Shown one piece after another: positions 1-12,889 of a stretch of DNA of 64,000 bases (the first letter of the stretch is position 1; every line of letters starts with the position of its first letter). Made by a program: the position numbers and the translations under genes. Origin of the DNA: Xenopus tropicalis (lineage: Eukaryota > Chordata > Amphibia > Anura > Pipidae); the NCBI RefSeq assembly GCF_000004195.4, contig NC_030681.2:142162006-142226005 (forward strand). Reading direction: 5' to 3'. The notes under the pieces were generated by a model, which did no database searches, was not told the origin of the DNA, and worked only from the letters and a program-made list of their open reading frames with translations.

Positions 1-267
1 GCAACATGTTGCTCCCCAACCCCTTGGATGTTGCTCTCAGTGACCCCAAACCCAAAATTCCTGACTTGGGGGCAAGTTTTGGTTGAATAAAAACAAGATT
101 TCCTACCAAATAAAGCCCCTGTAAGCTGATAGTGTGCATAGAGGCTCCTAATAGCCAATCATAGCCCTTATTTGGCACCTCCATGAACTTTTATGGTGCT
201 TGTGTTGCTCCCCAAGTCTTTTTACATTTGACTGTGGCTCACGAGTAAGAAAGGTTGGGGACCCCTG
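1..267. mobile_element. hAT-type non-autonomous element, cut by window edge
   Basis: The sequence is about 95% like the complete copy at 49991-50297, judged by eye. It ends GGGGACCCCTG, which is the inverted start of the family (CAGTGATCCCCAACC). Its left end lies outside the window. It is followed by CTCTAAGT, a plausible 8-bp target duplication. Confidence 0.8.
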
Positions 268-275
268 CTCTAAGT

Positions 276-1220
276 ACTTCAGACTAAACAGGGTTTATTG
301 GTTGCTATGGAAACACTAAACTGGGACTAATATGCAGCATGGTACTTGTACTGTAATTATTAGTATGTTTCTCCAGTAAAGGTAATGGCCTCTGGCTAAA
401 CTACTTTGGATATATTTGAAAATGCCTGCAAGAAAATAAAGTGGCATTTGAAGGTTATTGTAATGCTTCTACATTCTAAACAACAAGGTGCGAGGAATGT
501 TTTAGGAACGTAAACCAGAATAGTAGCTGAAGACTCTCGGGATTAGCTGTTGTTCCCGTTGGCCAGAATTCTACAGAAACCCACCACGTGACATTTCACA
601 ACAGACAACACATACCAGTGATTTTTTTCCCTCTTTTCTTTGTATGTGGTTGCGATACTTCTACAAATAAACAGAGAGTTATGCAGTTTCAACAGCATCC
701 AACATTCCTATGTGTTTAGTTCTATACTCTACATTGGACCAAACATGGCAAAAAAATACTGAAGCTTCTAATAGTTGTCTGAAATACCAATAATAAGAAG
801 AAAGAACCATATACGGATGGGAAAATGCTGTGATGTTGCACTGAGCAATACAAGAAAACAACACACAAACAATGGGTTTATTTTGGATTAAAAACCTTAA
901 AATGTCTCTATTGTACTTTAAAATAGCACAAGTTTCATTTGTAAACTGCTTGGTGCGAAAACAAGGGGCAAATTTGCATCAGTATAAACGCCATATGTAG
1001 AGCCCTTACTTTGCGCCACTGTAGCATAAAAAAGCTCATCTTATGGGAGGTGGAGATGAATACCTCTATAACAATTGTTTCTTATTTAACAATTTATTTA
1101 GGATTAAATACAGTGTAGGACTGGGGTGAGTGGGGCCCTTCACCCTAACTCCTGACGCAAGCTCTCTCCTCACTGCCCAATCACAAATCCCCATCCCACT
1201 GTGTATTTCCTCTCTCCACC
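276..1220. other. Intergenic, nothing recognised
   Basis: This is A/T-rich sequence with no convincing reading frame, RNA gene or repeat that I can name. Confidence 0.5.
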
Positions 1221-1875
1221 TGGGCCCACAGATCCAAGCCAGCATGGGGTGAGCCCACAGATCCAAGCCAGCATGGGGTGAGCCCACAGATCCAAGCCAG
1301 CATGGGGGTGGGCCCACAGATCCAAGCCAGCATGGGGGTGGGCCCACAGATCCAAGCCAGCATGGGGGTGGGCCAACTGATCCAAGCCAGCATGGGGGTG
1401 GGCCCACAGATCCAAGCCAGCATGGGGGTGGGCCAACTGATCCAAGCCAGCATGGGGGTGGGCCAACTGATCCAAGCCAGCATGGCGGTGGGTCCACAGA
1501 TCCAAGCCAGCATAGGGGGTGGGCCCACAGATCCAAGCCAGCATGGGGAGTGGGCCCACAAATCCAAGCCAGCATGGTGGGTGGGCCCACAGATCCAAGC
1601 CAGCATGGGGGGTGGGCCCACAGATCCAAGCCAGCATGGGGGGTGGGCCCACAGATCCAAGCCAGCATGGGGGGTGGGCCCACAGATGCAAGCCAGCTTG
1701 GTGGGTGGGCCCACAGATGCAAGCCAGCATGAGGCTTGGGCCCACAAATCCAAGCCAGCATGGGGGATGGACCCACAGATCCAAGTCAGCATGGGGGGTG
1801 GGCCCACAAATCCAAGCCAGCATGGGGGATCCAAGCCAGCATGGGGGATCCAAGCCAGCATGGTGTGTGGGCCCA
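1221..1875. repeat. 30-bp minisatellite, about 21 units
   Basis: The tandem unit is GATCCAAGCCAGCATGGGGG followed by TGGGCCCACA, with 31-bp variants in the second half and shortened units near 1830-1860. Because 30 is a multiple of three, frames on both strands stay open as artefacts. There is a strong G/C strand skew. Confidence 0.95.
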
Positions 1876-1940
1876 CTGGTCACTTAACAAATTTTCTTAA
1901 TAATTTTTTGACACAACATTGATAAAAATACTTAGAAATA

Positions 1941-2936
1941 CAGGTATGGGAGCCATTATCCAGAATGCTCGCGACCTGTTTTTTTTTTTATGTAATTTGG
2001 ATCTCCTGCCTTAAGTCTACTAAAAAAAAATCATTTAAACATTAAATAAACCCAATAGGATTGTTTTGCTACCAATAAGGAATTATTATATCTTAGTTGG
2101 GATCAAGTACAGGTACTGTTTTATTATTACAGAGAAAAGGGAATCATTTAACCATGAAATAAACCCAATAGGACTGTTCTGCCCCCAATAAGGGGTAATT
2201 ATATCTTAGTTGGGATCAGGTACAGGTACTGTTTTATTATTACAGAGAAAAGGGAATCATTTAACCATAAAATAAACCCAATAGGACTGTTCTGCCCCCA
2301 ATAAGGGGTAATTATATCTTAGTTGGGATCAGGTACAGGTACTGTTTTATTATTACAGAGAAAAGGGAATCATTTAACCATGAAATAAACCCAATAGGAC
2401 TGTTCTGCCCCCAATAAGGGGTAATTATATCTTAGTTGGGATTAAGTACAAGGTACTGTTTTATTATTACAGAGAAAAGGGAATCATTTAACCATGAAAT
2501 AAACCCAATAGGACTGTTCTGCCCCCAATAAGGGGTAATTATATCTTAGTTGGGATCAAGTACAGGTACTGTTTTACTATTACAGAGAAAAGGGAATAAT
2601 TTAACCATTAAATAAACCCAATAGGGCTGTTCTGCCCCCAATAAGGGGTAATTATATCTTAGTTGGGATCAAGTACAGGTACTGTTTTATTATTACAGAG
2701 AAAAGGGAATCATTTAACCATTAAATAAACCCAATAGGGCTGTTCTGCCCCCAATAAGGGGTAATTATATCTTAGTTGGGATCAAGTACAGGTACTGTTT
2801 TATTATTACAGAGAAAAGGGAAATCTTTTTTTAAAATGTGAATTATTTGATTTAAATGGAGTCTATGGGAAATGGCCTTTCCATAATTCGGAACTTTCTG
2901 GAAAATGGGTTTCCAGATAAGGGGTCCAATACTTGT
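1941..2936 (+). mobile_element. TA-flanked TIR element with 113-bp internal array
   Basis: The element starts CAGGTATGGGAGCC and ends with the degraded inverse near 2936, with TA on both sides. Seven or so tandem units of 113 bp fill the middle; the repeat aatcatttaacc recurs at 2142, 2255 and 2368. Edge units differ more than inner ones. It resembles Xenopus MITEs reported to carry internal tandem repeats, but the family name is unverified. Confidence 0.88.
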
Positions 2937-4287
2937 AATGCATTGTATAGTGCTTTTCCTTGTCTATCTAAATATAAATACTGCTCCATAAAAAACACCA
3001 GGAAAACCATGTATTACAAATACTTCTCAAATAAAAAAATGTACATAGGGTTTTAGAAAAATGTTCTGATGTAACTAAAAATGAGCAACAAGTAAAAGAG
3101 AATGTATTTTTTTGGGGTGGATTCAGAAGGCTATGTTAAGTGGGCGAATGCCAGAAATTGGACTTATTAATTCCATATGGAAAGGTTAGGCCAGAAGGAA
3201 AGAAATCTTGGTGCCGGACTTTGCGAAGTGACAGAAAACTGAACTAATCTAGATAAAAGATTTGTGCTAGACAAGTTTGTCAGATGAACGCTACAACTTG
3301 TACAGTTTTGAAAAAGTAAGAGATTGTGTATCCCGTGTAAGCTTCCCAAAAGATATTGGAATAGCTGTCGGAAAAATGTGATTATTTTCTTTGGGTAGCA
3401 GAGTTACTTTTCTATATCAGGAGGGTTTGGTTTCTCTGCCTCGCAAGTTAATCGACGGCCAAGAGTGTAATGTATATGCTGCCTGAAAATCCCTACTAGC
3501 ATTGACAAAGCGTGATTTTGGGTTTCTTTCACCGGATTCAATGAATCAAACAAGAGATGATCTGGGCTGCTTGAAAAGCAAAGGCATCTGGAACGCAAAA
3601 GTCATGTTTGGTGAAAAGCAAGCACCAGAGGGCACTCGAGTTATAATGGATGGTGTGTTTTTGAGTCTGTGGCATATTGGGCTGTGTTACAAGAAATGCT
3701 GTAATCTTTAACCTGGGCAATTTGAGATCATATTTAAAAACAAATTACCCACAGTTTGCCGTGTTTTCCTTTTCTATTATTTTTTTTTTTTTAACTTTTA
3801 CTGATGAATTCCACATAGCAGGATTTAGAACATAAGGAACATTCAAAGAAAACAAAGCAGATGTTGGAAGTAATAGTGGAAATGTGAGTTTTGATGAAAC
3901 AATTGAAAAAAAAAATAAAGGGGAATTATTAATGTGTCCTGAGCTCAAGACGGAGACTTTACCTACAAAGGCTACGCTGCCAAACAGAAATGAAAAATTC
4001 AGACAAAACTAATGTTTTTGTAAGCAGCTTCCCAAATATCTAATGATTACACAGTGCTCTTTCCAGAAATGGATTCTAAAGTGGCAGTTCCGCAATGTGA
4101 ACTCTCAGAACCTGTCATGGCTGTTGGATAATAATAATGATAATAATGGTCTTTGGTTGTGGGTAGGATTTCCAGATGTGGTTCTGAGGGTTGCTTATCT
4201 ATATTTCTTATTTTATATTATATTATCTATAATATAGATATTTGGTTATTTGGTCTTTACCTGGGCAACTATCTGCAGGCTGTGACT
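2937..4287. other. Intergenic, nothing recognised
   Basis: Apart from short A/T runs the stretch looks unique. Small reading frames of about 60-70 codons occur at chance level. Confidence 0.5.
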
Positions 4288-4540
4288 TAAGCTGGCCATA
4301 CACACACCGATAGTATTGTATGACCAATATCGCAAAAGCTTCTGATATCGGTCGTCTCCTCGATCGAACGGGTCAAAAGATTTTGGTGCCCGAGCAAGAT
4401 CTCCGTTTAGGGCTGAATCATCAGGTGGAGGTATAATCCCTATTGTTTCCATCTCCATATCTGAGAATTAAGCCCGAACATCAATGGAGGGAACAAATTA
4501 TCTTTCCTGCGACCAATGGTCGTTATTGGTACTTGTACAG
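4288..4540. mobile_element. Harbinger-like MITE relative
   Basis: It begins TTAAGCTGGCCATACAC, matching the inverted right end of the copies at 38593-38911, and shares their CGATA/GATATCGG-rich interior. The far end is unclear. Confidence 0.6.
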
Positions 4541-4649
4541 TCATCTTTAGTTTTCCCTAGGACCAGCTCTTGAAATGGAGGCTGATGGGAACCCTACTCA
4601 GTAGTGGGAATAAAGGAAAGAACATAGAAGTGGGAATAATAGGAATGTT

Positions 4650-4920
4650 TTTAAGCTGGCCATACAATGAAAGATCCACGGGTTTGGCTAGGTTGCCTAA
4701 CAAGCAAATCTTTCCCCACCTTGAGCTGGGTGATATTGGGCTAATCTGACCATTTGGCTGGAGGCTATGCAAGCCTTTGGGGCAAAGACCACATCAATGG
4801 GCTGATGCAATCCACATCCAGACAGGATCATTAAACATTTGGCTGACTTTCTGCCTAATATCCTTCGGGCAGTCTCTTTGGAGGGCCCCATACATATACA
4901 GATAAGCTGCCAAATCAGTC
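4650..4920. mobile_element. Second GCTGGCCATAC-type MITE copy
   Basis: It begins TTTTAAGCTGGCCATACA and includes CAGATAAGCTGCCAAATCAG, which it shares with the element at 43652-43930. The boundaries are approximate. Confidence 0.55.
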
Positions 4921-6280
4921 CCTGAATGATCCCAGAATCTCTTGTACTTCTGTTTGCAAAATTATGGTCAAGCCAATTTCAGATGGTTAACCCAAGAAGA
5001 ATGCTACTGGGCTTCCATAAATCTTTAGCAACTAGCAAAAGTATTCCAGTGCACCAGCCACCGTCTTCTGCCCTCATGATACGATTTGAATTATGAAGTC
5101 TGGTTATCAGGTGTACTTATAGAGTCTCTGTTATACAAATACTTTCTAGCGGTTTCTAGATGTATTCTTCAGAAACAAATAGAAATTACATCACGCTTTT
5201 CAGATAACATTTATTGTATGAACAACCCCTTATCATCATTTCTGTTGACATGACATTTTGCAGGTATATTTTGTTATCAGTTGAACTTGTAAACCCCAGG
5301 AAAAGATTGTAGGCCATTAGGGATTATTCTTGGTATATTTTCAGAGCTGTCCAGCATAGTAGATGGTTTTTAATCAAAGGGAATCCAAAAGGAAATGTTC
5401 TGTTTAATACCACTACTCAAATCATATCTGCATTCTCGATCACTTTTTATTTATGCGGATGTCTCGGTTCCAGTAGAAAAAAAAAAAAGATATAATAAAT
5501 TTGGCAGTGGGGATTTATGACCTAGGTTTAGAATTCTTTTAAGTTCCAGATGATCGGTTATTGTGAAAGCATGCCATTTATTATTTTGCGCAAATGACGA
5601 AGATGGTTTTTGCAAGTGGTGGGCAGATAATCTGGTAGATGAAATGCTCATGGGTCGGATTACAGAAAGATCAGGATGTCACAAAAACTGTATGGAGACC
5701 TTTGGTAGGTTAGGCCAGCAAATGCCTTGGAGAGCCACATCTGGCTTGAGAACCTTCAGTGGTTACATGACTAGTAATAGGAACAGACACATTTTTTGTT
5801 CCTTGGTCCTGCTATACTCTTTCATGTCCAAAAGGTGAAACCTCTCCTTTATCTCAGTGTTGTAACTGCCTGGAACAGATTTATTGTGCATGTTTTTACT
5901 CTCTGGAATAATTCATTAGTAACACAGCTTAGCCTTAGCGAAAGTCAAAACAATTTTATCAGGAACCAATTAACCTGCTTGTACATTTTTGGACTGTACT
6001 AGGGAAACTAGAGTACCTGGAGGAAAGAGAACATACAGACTCCTTGCAGATAGTGCCCTGGCTGAAATCCAAACTAGAACCCCAGCACTTCATGAAGAGT
6101 GATGGAGGACTTCCCAGTTATCCCAGTTAACAGTAAGTACCACATTAGTATAAGCTAGATACTTGACATTACCGCCATCATCATTGTCTTATAAATGTAG
6201 AGGGCTTCCCAAACTTGTCAATAGTTCTTCTATGAATCATCTATCTAAACAGATCTATAATATGAATATCTTTGTATGTA
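4921..6280. other. Intergenic, nothing recognised
   Basis: No gene, RNA or clear repeat is seen. The longest open frame (5563-5838, plus strand) has no family resemblance. Confidence 0.5.
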
Positions 6281-6476
6281 TATCTTTATTTATAAAGCGC
6301 CACTTATGTACGCAGCGCTGTACAGTAGAATAGATTAATACAAACAGGGGGTTATATTAAGATAATAATAGATAAATACAAAATATAACAATAAATACAA
6401 GATACAGTTGCAATAAGTTAAGTCAGACACAAGAGGATGGAGGTCCCTAACCCATAGAGCTTACAATCTATATGTA
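6281..6476. repeat. Interspersed repeat with AAGCGCC / CAGCGCTGTACA motif
   Basis: It contains TTTATAAAGCGCC, GCAGCGCTGTACA and GAGCTTACAATCTA, an abundant amphibian repeat signature. Pieces recur near 21294 and 21495. The class is uncertain. Confidence 0.6.
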
Positions 6477-8186
6477 ATATGAGAAAATCATCCTTAATAA
6501 TAAAGAAACCTCTCTATGCCTAAAACAGCAATTACATAGCTCCCTGGTTTTTATACTAATTGTTGTATGACAAATCATAATTACATATCTCAGTTTGTAC
6601 CTGACAACTGCACTTACAACATACCAGGCTGATGGCAAAATCTGTTTTCCCCCAGTCTGCCCCTTCATCTACAAACCAAAGAGTAGACAGCAGCACTCTA
6701 CCAGCAATGTAGTATGCCCTGTGTGTAAGGCACATTGTGCACATTACCCCTGGAGCAGTGCACAACTACACCTTGGAGTACTGACGGCATTCCACCTGTC
6801 CATACAAGGATTTTCTATGTGGTTGTTGCACACAATTTCTAATCTTCTTTCCTTTAGTACGTACTGTTCTTCGAAGGCTATCACACGTCCTCCAAAAAAA
6901 TCTTTTTTTATGTATCCAGGACATATACTCTTTATGTTGAGAAGATAGTAGTACCAAAGTTCTTCAACCAAGGCAAAAAAAAATGACAACACCCACTGGT
7001 GTTTGAAACACTGCTATATGGAGACTGAAGGTTGTGTAGTCTGAATAAGCTATGCACTCATGCTTTACTGATTATTTAAGGGAAATAAATGAAAGACAAA
7101 CTTGTCAAGGCAAAAACGGTCCAAGGTCACCCCAGCAAATGTACAATCCTAGCTGGGACTGAACCTTCTGTGCCAGAAAACTTGCGCGTCTTAATTGCGA
7201 TTTGGAAAAATATTATTACAATCCACATTATTTTGTAAAATTGTGATGAATATGTATATAGCAACTAATCAGATGTTTGTATTGTAATTGCACTAGACTG
7301 ATCAAAGCTAATTGCTGATTGGTTGTTGTGGTTACTGGAAGGGGCAAAGTGACCAAATCTGTTTGTATAACCCTGTCTAAAACTCATTGATGCACTGCAG
7401 GCTTGACTTGATGATCAATGTTTTCCCAGTCCATAGAAGAAAAGTGTCAATCTTGATCCGGTGTTAAACGGGGCAACGTTCGGTGGCCTTTGCCAGGGAG
7501 TGAGTTTAAGGTCAGTGTTTATATGGAAGTAGCAGGAAAAGTGATGAAAAAGAGCGCTTGTACTGAGTTAGAAAGACACCGCGACAAGTCTTCACATGTA
7601 ACACAGTCTGTTCCCCATCCAACTCAAACACCAGACACTGGTGAGGTCATCTGAACGCTATTAGTGATATTTGCTCCAGCTCCTTTCCCTCATAAATGTC
7701 CAAAGTAAATATCAGAGTTCTTGGATGCCCTTGTTACAAAAGAAATGGCTGAATATTACACACGTCAGTGAAAAGTTAACAAATGTTGGATATTTTAAAA
7801 TGGTTCCCAGATCCATGCAACAGATCAAAGCTGAAATGTTTTCCTTACTGGTAATCAACTGGAAAGAAAAGATGAGAAGATGAAGTATCTTTGATATAAA
7901 TTAGCAGGGAGTGCCAGAACATTCATGCAACAGACCATACAGATTGCACATGTATAGAGAGCTTAGTATAGAGAGCTACATCCAAATGTAGGGAAATAAT
8001 GCAATTATCTGAGATTAGTTTAGTTAAATAAGATTCCAATGCAAAGTTCACATCTTGGCACAAGGCTACATTTTAACGTGCAAAATACTGAGAGACGCAC
8101 ATCTTCTGTAGAACCAAGACACCACAGGAAAAACTGCCCATTGAAGGGATATGGGTTTTAAGAATAAAAAGCAGAAATGTGAAATA
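6477..8186. other. Intergenic, nothing recognised
   Basis: This is mixed-composition sequence without a supported feature. The frame at 6595-6948 shows no domain. Confidence 0.5.
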
Positions 8187-9036
8187 TAGGTATGGGATCC
8201 CTTATCCGAAACCCGTTATCCTGAAAGTTCCAAATTACGGAAAGGCCATCTGCCATAGACTCCATTATAAGCAAATAATTCTAATTTTTAAATTCTCTGT
8301 AATAATAAAACAGTACCTGTACTTGATCCCAACTAAGATATAATTACCCCTTATTGGGGGCAGAACAGCCCTATTGGGTTTATTTCATGGTTAAATGATT
8401 CCCTTTTCTCTGTAATAATAAAACAGTACCTGTACTTGATCCCAACTAAGATATAATTACCCCTTATTGGGGGCAGAACAGCCCTATTGGGTTTATTTAA
8501 TGGTTAAATGATTCCCTTTTCTCTGTAATAAAACAGTACCTGTACTTGATCCCAACTAAGATATAATTACCCCTTATTGGGGGCAGAACAGTCCTATTGG
8601 GTTTATTTCATGTTAAATGATTCCCTTTTCTCTGTAATAATAAAACAGTACCTGTACTTGATCCCAACTAAGATATAATTACCCCTAAGCCCTATTGGTT
8701 TATTTAATAAATGATTCCCTTTTCTCTGTAATAATAAAACAGTACCTGTACTTGATCCCAACTAAGATATAATTACCCCTTATTGGGGGCAGAACAGCCC
8801 TATTGGGTTTATTTAATGGTTAAATGATTCCCTTTTCTATGTAATAATAAAACCGTACCTGTACTTGATCCCAACTAAGATATAATTAATCCTTATTGGG
8901 GCAGAACAGCCCTATTGGGTTTATTTAATGGTTAAATGATTCCCTTTTCTCTGTAATAATAAAACAGTACTTGTACTTGATCCCAACTAAGATATAATTA
9001 CCCCTTATTGGGGGCAGAACAGTCCTATTGGGTTTT
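8187..9036 (-). mobile_element. TIR element with 113-bp array, reverse orientation
   Basis: It starts TAGGTATGGGATCC and then carries about seven reverse-strand copies of the 113-bp unit seen at 1941-2936. Some are shortened; one near 8680 has lost about 25 bases. The far terminal repeat is missing, so the copy is truncated near 9036. Confidence 0.85.
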
Positions 9037-9043
9037 TTTTATG

Positions 9044-9235
9044 GAATTTTTAGGATTCAGATGAATCTCCAAACACAAAACCATCTAAGAACACTCATTT
9101 TTGAGCACAAAGGGTTTTAAAATGGTATCATCTGTATGATGAGTGGTATTCACCACTCTGTACTGATATGGTAGCAAGAATTTAGATTTAGTTGAATCCC
9201 AAACCAAAGGAGAACTGAATGTGTATTTTGTGAGA
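9044..9235. mobile_element. Possible hAT-derived fragment
   Basis: Motifs AGGATTCAGATGAATC and TAGTTGAATCCCAAACC resemble the GGATTCGG-rich hAT MITEs of fish and frogs. A related scrap ending GTGCATCCCTA is at 10410-10463. The call rests on motif resemblance only. Confidence 0.4.
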
Positions 9236-9343
9236 GCAACCCCCAACAGGAGAAGAAAGCTGAGCTTAAAGTGAAAATCTACTCCATTTGTTGCACAAAC
9301 ATTATTTTCTAAGCAGATATGATTCTCATAAACCCTGAAAATA

Positions 9344-9415
9344 TAGGTATGGGACCTGTTAGCCAGAATGATTGGAACCTGGGGTTTTCCATGTAAGAGA
9401 TCCTTCTGTAATCAG
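9344..9415 (+). mobile_element. End fragment of the CAGGTATGGG TIR family
   Basis: AGGTATGGGACCTGTTAGCC followed by GGAACCTGGGG matches the left end of the family seen at 62127. Only the terminus is present. Confidence 0.6.
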
Positions 9416-10390
9416 AGAGAGCTGGCCTTCCTGTACTCTAATACTGTGGCTATTGGCTTTTTAGCCTCAAATGTAGTAACACGACTGATCACAAAAAGTG
9501 CAAAAAAGTGATCACAGCACAAAAATGAGCTAATAGTGATCTACAGAAGAACTAGAGAGAACATTCTAAAAGAGGGTTTGAAATGATTGGCAGACATTTT
9601 AAAGCACACGTTAACACAATTGTTTTAAAAAATTGTGCCTCATAAAAGAAAACCTAATTCTAAGCAACTTTGCGATGTATATTTATTACAACATTTGTAA
9701 AGGGTTTTTGACTTATTTGTATATATAATTGTTATTAGAATCAGTGTTTGCCAGTGTTTTTCTCTGCCCTGGGGGCTCTGGCATATGAAACAATGTAACA
9801 CAAGGCAGCAGACTGACAGACCTGTCTTGCTGGAGGAAACTGACCTTTGCAACATTGTTTAAAAGTAACAACCAAGCGTTCAGCAAAAACCGCTTTCAAT
9901 AGCAATTATACTAAAAAAAAGTTGCTTGGAGTCGGGAAGTCGCTTGGAGTTATGTTTTCTTTTACTAGGCAAAAAATTATTTTTGGGGTTGGCATGTCCT
10001 TTAATGAAAAAAGCACTGTTCAGAAGTAATCAAGAGTAAAGTACACACTAACATGTCTGAAGTGTACTGATGTGTTCCCTTAGGCACACCATGTCTCACT
10101 TACAAAAAGGATAGAGAACAGAATGACTGTGCAAGCTTGGTGTAAAGGTGGTACTCCCTATTTTCTTTCAAGGAGCAATAGCACACAGCTGTGCCAGTTA
10201 GGGCATGCACCCACACGGTTCAGAGGTTTATACAGGTGAATGAGGTGCTGTGAATGTGTGCAGGTTATATCATAATATACGCACCCAATTTTGTTTCTAA
10301 GCGCTTCTGCTGCATGGTAAAATTATTTTAAAGAATCAGTTTATTATGATGCTAGATTATTGCATTTTTGTTACTTTTTCTGTTCAGCCT
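9416..10390. other. Intergenic, possible old TTAA-type MITE
   Basis: 9605-10004 holds a partly self-complementary stretch (AAGCAACTTTGC and AAAAAGTTGCTTGG) ending CATGTCCTTTAA, typical of a TTAA-inserting MITE. Its left end is not clear. The rest is unremarkable. Confidence 0.4.
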
Positions 10391-10463
10391 TCTTTTTTTT
10401 TTTTTTTTTGATGGATTCAGTTCCCAGCCAAAAAACAAAAATTGTGGATTCAGTGCATCCCTA

Positions 10464-11540
10464 ATAAAAATATACTTCATACAACTTGCGCTTGGAGAAA
10501 AGTTGGGTAGACCTGGGCTGATAAAAGCTGCCAACTCAGCCCCCTTGACCAAGTCAGTGACTTATTGGCCTTCCCCACAGATATCTGGCTGTAAGTTGGG
10601 CAGGTATCAGACAGTTGGGCAAGGACTGCTTTGGCAATATGATGTAGGGGGTCTCCACGGGTCCTCAAATGTGTGATGGTACAAAACGCGTAAGGCTTCT
10701 CTTTGTTCTTTTATATATGGATTAAATAAACTTTATACATTTTTTACCTATAATATGGCTGCTTTTTGACACATAGTTTTGGGATATCGGAGTGCCTGCC
10801 AACATTATTTCCTTTGTGATTTTCTCCTCAAATGTGTGGCCAACTGGAAAAAGAGCAACTCATTCTATCCAGCTTCCGGTATCATTATATGTCAATACAT
10901 TTAGAGCACTGATGTTACCAGCACAAAAACTGCAGATCAAAACAAGTTAAATTCATAATGCAAAGTATAGAATCAATTTCTTTAGAAATCTAACGTTATA
11001 GAAAATGTTCACTTTAAAGATTATTCCCTTTCACCCTCTCTGTGCCTTTACAATTTACAGTTCTGCCGCAGAAGTACCAGCGCTAGGACATTGCTGTCTA
11101 TTCTACGCTTCCTGGTTAGCCCAAGTTAACCTATGCAGGACTCTGTCTGGCCACGGCGTGGAAAGGGTTAAACCGTACAAACAATACATTTGCTGTATAA
11201 CATTTCTAGCCCATTAATAGAGAATAATGTATACAAATACATATGAAATACTGATCAAAGTGGGTTCTGGAGTATGCTGAGCTTTTTCTCCCCTACCCTT
11301 TGAAAGCGATGCCGCAGCTTTCGAACGTGGCGTTTAACCTTATCCCTTGCCCAGCGACGCAGCGCTCAGGATGCCCATTAAAAGTAGCACATTCCGTTTC
11401 GTTTTCCGACTGCCTCCGATTACACTTTGAACTTAGCGAGACTTCAAAGCCTCAGGTTTATTGGGGAAACCATATGGCCATTTGCTCAGATATGATCACA
11501 AGGAAATTGGACAGATTTCCATTTGCGCTTGAATCAACAT
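10464..11540. other. Intergenic, 3' of RDH14
   Basis: No repeat or gene is recognised. 11000-11540 has more CpG than its neighbours and may be conserved, which only alignment could show. Confidence 0.4.
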
Positions 11541-11546
11541 TTTATT
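11541..11546 (-). promoter_or_regulatory. Candidate polyadenylation signal for RDH14
   Basis: An AATAAA hexamer on the reverse strand lies about 725 nt past the RDH14 stop. A 3' UTR ending here would include the whole TTAA-flanked MITE at 11760-12199. Other A/T-rich hexamers exist nearby, so this is only a candidate. Confidence 0.35.
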
Positions 11547-11759
11547 GAGCCCGCTACAAAACGGCATTTCTGTAGCTTAAACTGCAATCGTTGGAAGCGG
11601 CCCAAGTGCACTGATCCCAACTCCACAAACAGATAATCAAGCACTAGTGGGGTTTTTTTTCGTTTAGAGATAAAAGAGAACATGCTAAGGTCACGTCAAT
11701 ATTTACATTAATATTATTAACCATTTCACTGTTCAAGCCACTTGGCTTATATATATATC

Positions 11760-12199
11760 TTAAAGGGGTGGTTTACCTTTAATGTCCTATTCCTAGCAAC
11801 TTTGATATTGGTCTTCATTATTTATCTTTTAGAGATTTTTAATTATTCACATTTTTATTCTACATATTTCCAGCTTTCTAATGAGGGTCAAGAACCCCCA
11901 AAGCAAAAAAACTATTGCTCTGCGAGGCTACAATTTTATTATTGTTACTTCTTATGCTTTAACTTTTTATTTAGTCCCTCTCCTATTTGTATTCCAGTCT
12001 CTCATTTAAACCTCTGTATTGTTGCTAAGGTAAACAATACCCTAGTAATCAGATAGCTGCTGAAATTCCAAACTGGAGAGCTGCTGAACAAAAAGCTAAA
12101 TAAGTGAAAATCCACAAAAAATAAAAACCAATTGCAAATTGTCTCAGAATATGTTTACGTCATACTAAGAGTTAATTTAAAGGTAAACAACCCCTTTAA
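11760..12199. mobile_element. TTAA-flanked MITE (T2/Kolobok type)
   Basis: It begins TTAAAGGGGTGGTTTACC and ends GGTAAACAACCCCTTTAA, so the ends are inverted repeats within TTAA. It sits 73 bases past the RDH14 stop and is probably part of the 3' UTR. It has no coding capacity. Confidence 0.85.
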
Positions 12200-12271
12200 T
12201 ATGAACACATCCTGCAGAAATATCATTGCACACTATTCTTTTTATACGGCAGCCGGTCACTCCTTGTGTAT

Positions 12272-12889
12272 CTACTTAATAAGTCCAACCATAACTTCAC
12301 TGATGTCCCACAGCTTCCTAGCGACTAAGTCGTCCATTGCTTTCGGCAGAAGCTCCTCCTCTTTGCTGTTGCCAAAGTAGCTCCCAGATACTCCTTCTAC
12401 TTCGGGAGAGGATGCCAGGTAAATGGAGGTTTGAGCGCCCTCCTCAGGAGATTTAAAGAAAGCCCATGAAACAACATTAAACAGAGGTTTTATCAAGATG
12501 GGAATATTAATGTGCCTCCCTAAATTAGTTCTAACGATTCCAGGATGAAGGGCATTGACCGTGACGCCAGTCCCTTCCAAACGACTGGCAAGTTCTCTGG
12601 TGAACAAAATGTTAGCCAGCTTGCTGCGGCTATAGCCAAAGCTTCTACTGTAACTCTTCTCGCTGTTCAAGTCATCGAAATTGATCTCGCCGTATTTATA
12701 AAGTTTGGAAGAAACTACTACTATCCTGCTGGGAGCAGAGCTTTTCAGGAGACCAAGAAGGTGGTGAGTGAGGAGAAAGTGGCCCAGGTGATTAACCCCA
12801 AACTGCATCTCAAATCCATCTTCTGTCTTGGTGTATGGGCACTGAAAAACCCCTGCGTTATTGATGAGAACATCCAAACGAGGCTCTTC
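12272..12889 (-). CDS. rdh14: RDH14 coding exon 2 (terminal)
   Basis: This exon encodes residues 119-323, beginning [13 protein letters not shown] and ending GLIK before a TAG at 12272-12274. It contains the NNAG motif, the serine region VVVSSKL and the YSRSK active-site segment. The splice acceptor AG lies at 12890-12891. The frame is continuous with exon 1. Confidence 0.95.
   Translation of the reverse strand, partial: EEPRLDVLINNAGVFQCPYTKTEDGFEMQFGVNHLGHFLLTHHLLGLLKSSAPSRIVVVSSKLYKYGEINFDDLNSEKSYSRSFGYSRSKLANILFTRELASRLEGTGVTVNALHPGIVRTNLGRHINIPILIKPLFNVVSWAFFKSPEEGAQTSIYLASSPEVEGVSGSYFGNSKEEELLPKAMDDLVARKLWDISEVMVGLIK

Noticed and set aside
1221..1875. CRISPR-like array
   Set aside because: Units are contiguous without distinct spacers, and the context is a vertebrate genome. 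The same applies to the 43-bp and 82-bp arrays.
1066..1922. Overlapping open frames of 200-237 codons on both strands
   Set aside because: They are by-products of the 30-bp minisatellite, whose unit is ten codons long; the ten-residue repeats have no family resemblance.
6595..6948. 117-codon plus-strand frame
   Set aside because: No recognisable domain and no flanking exon structure.
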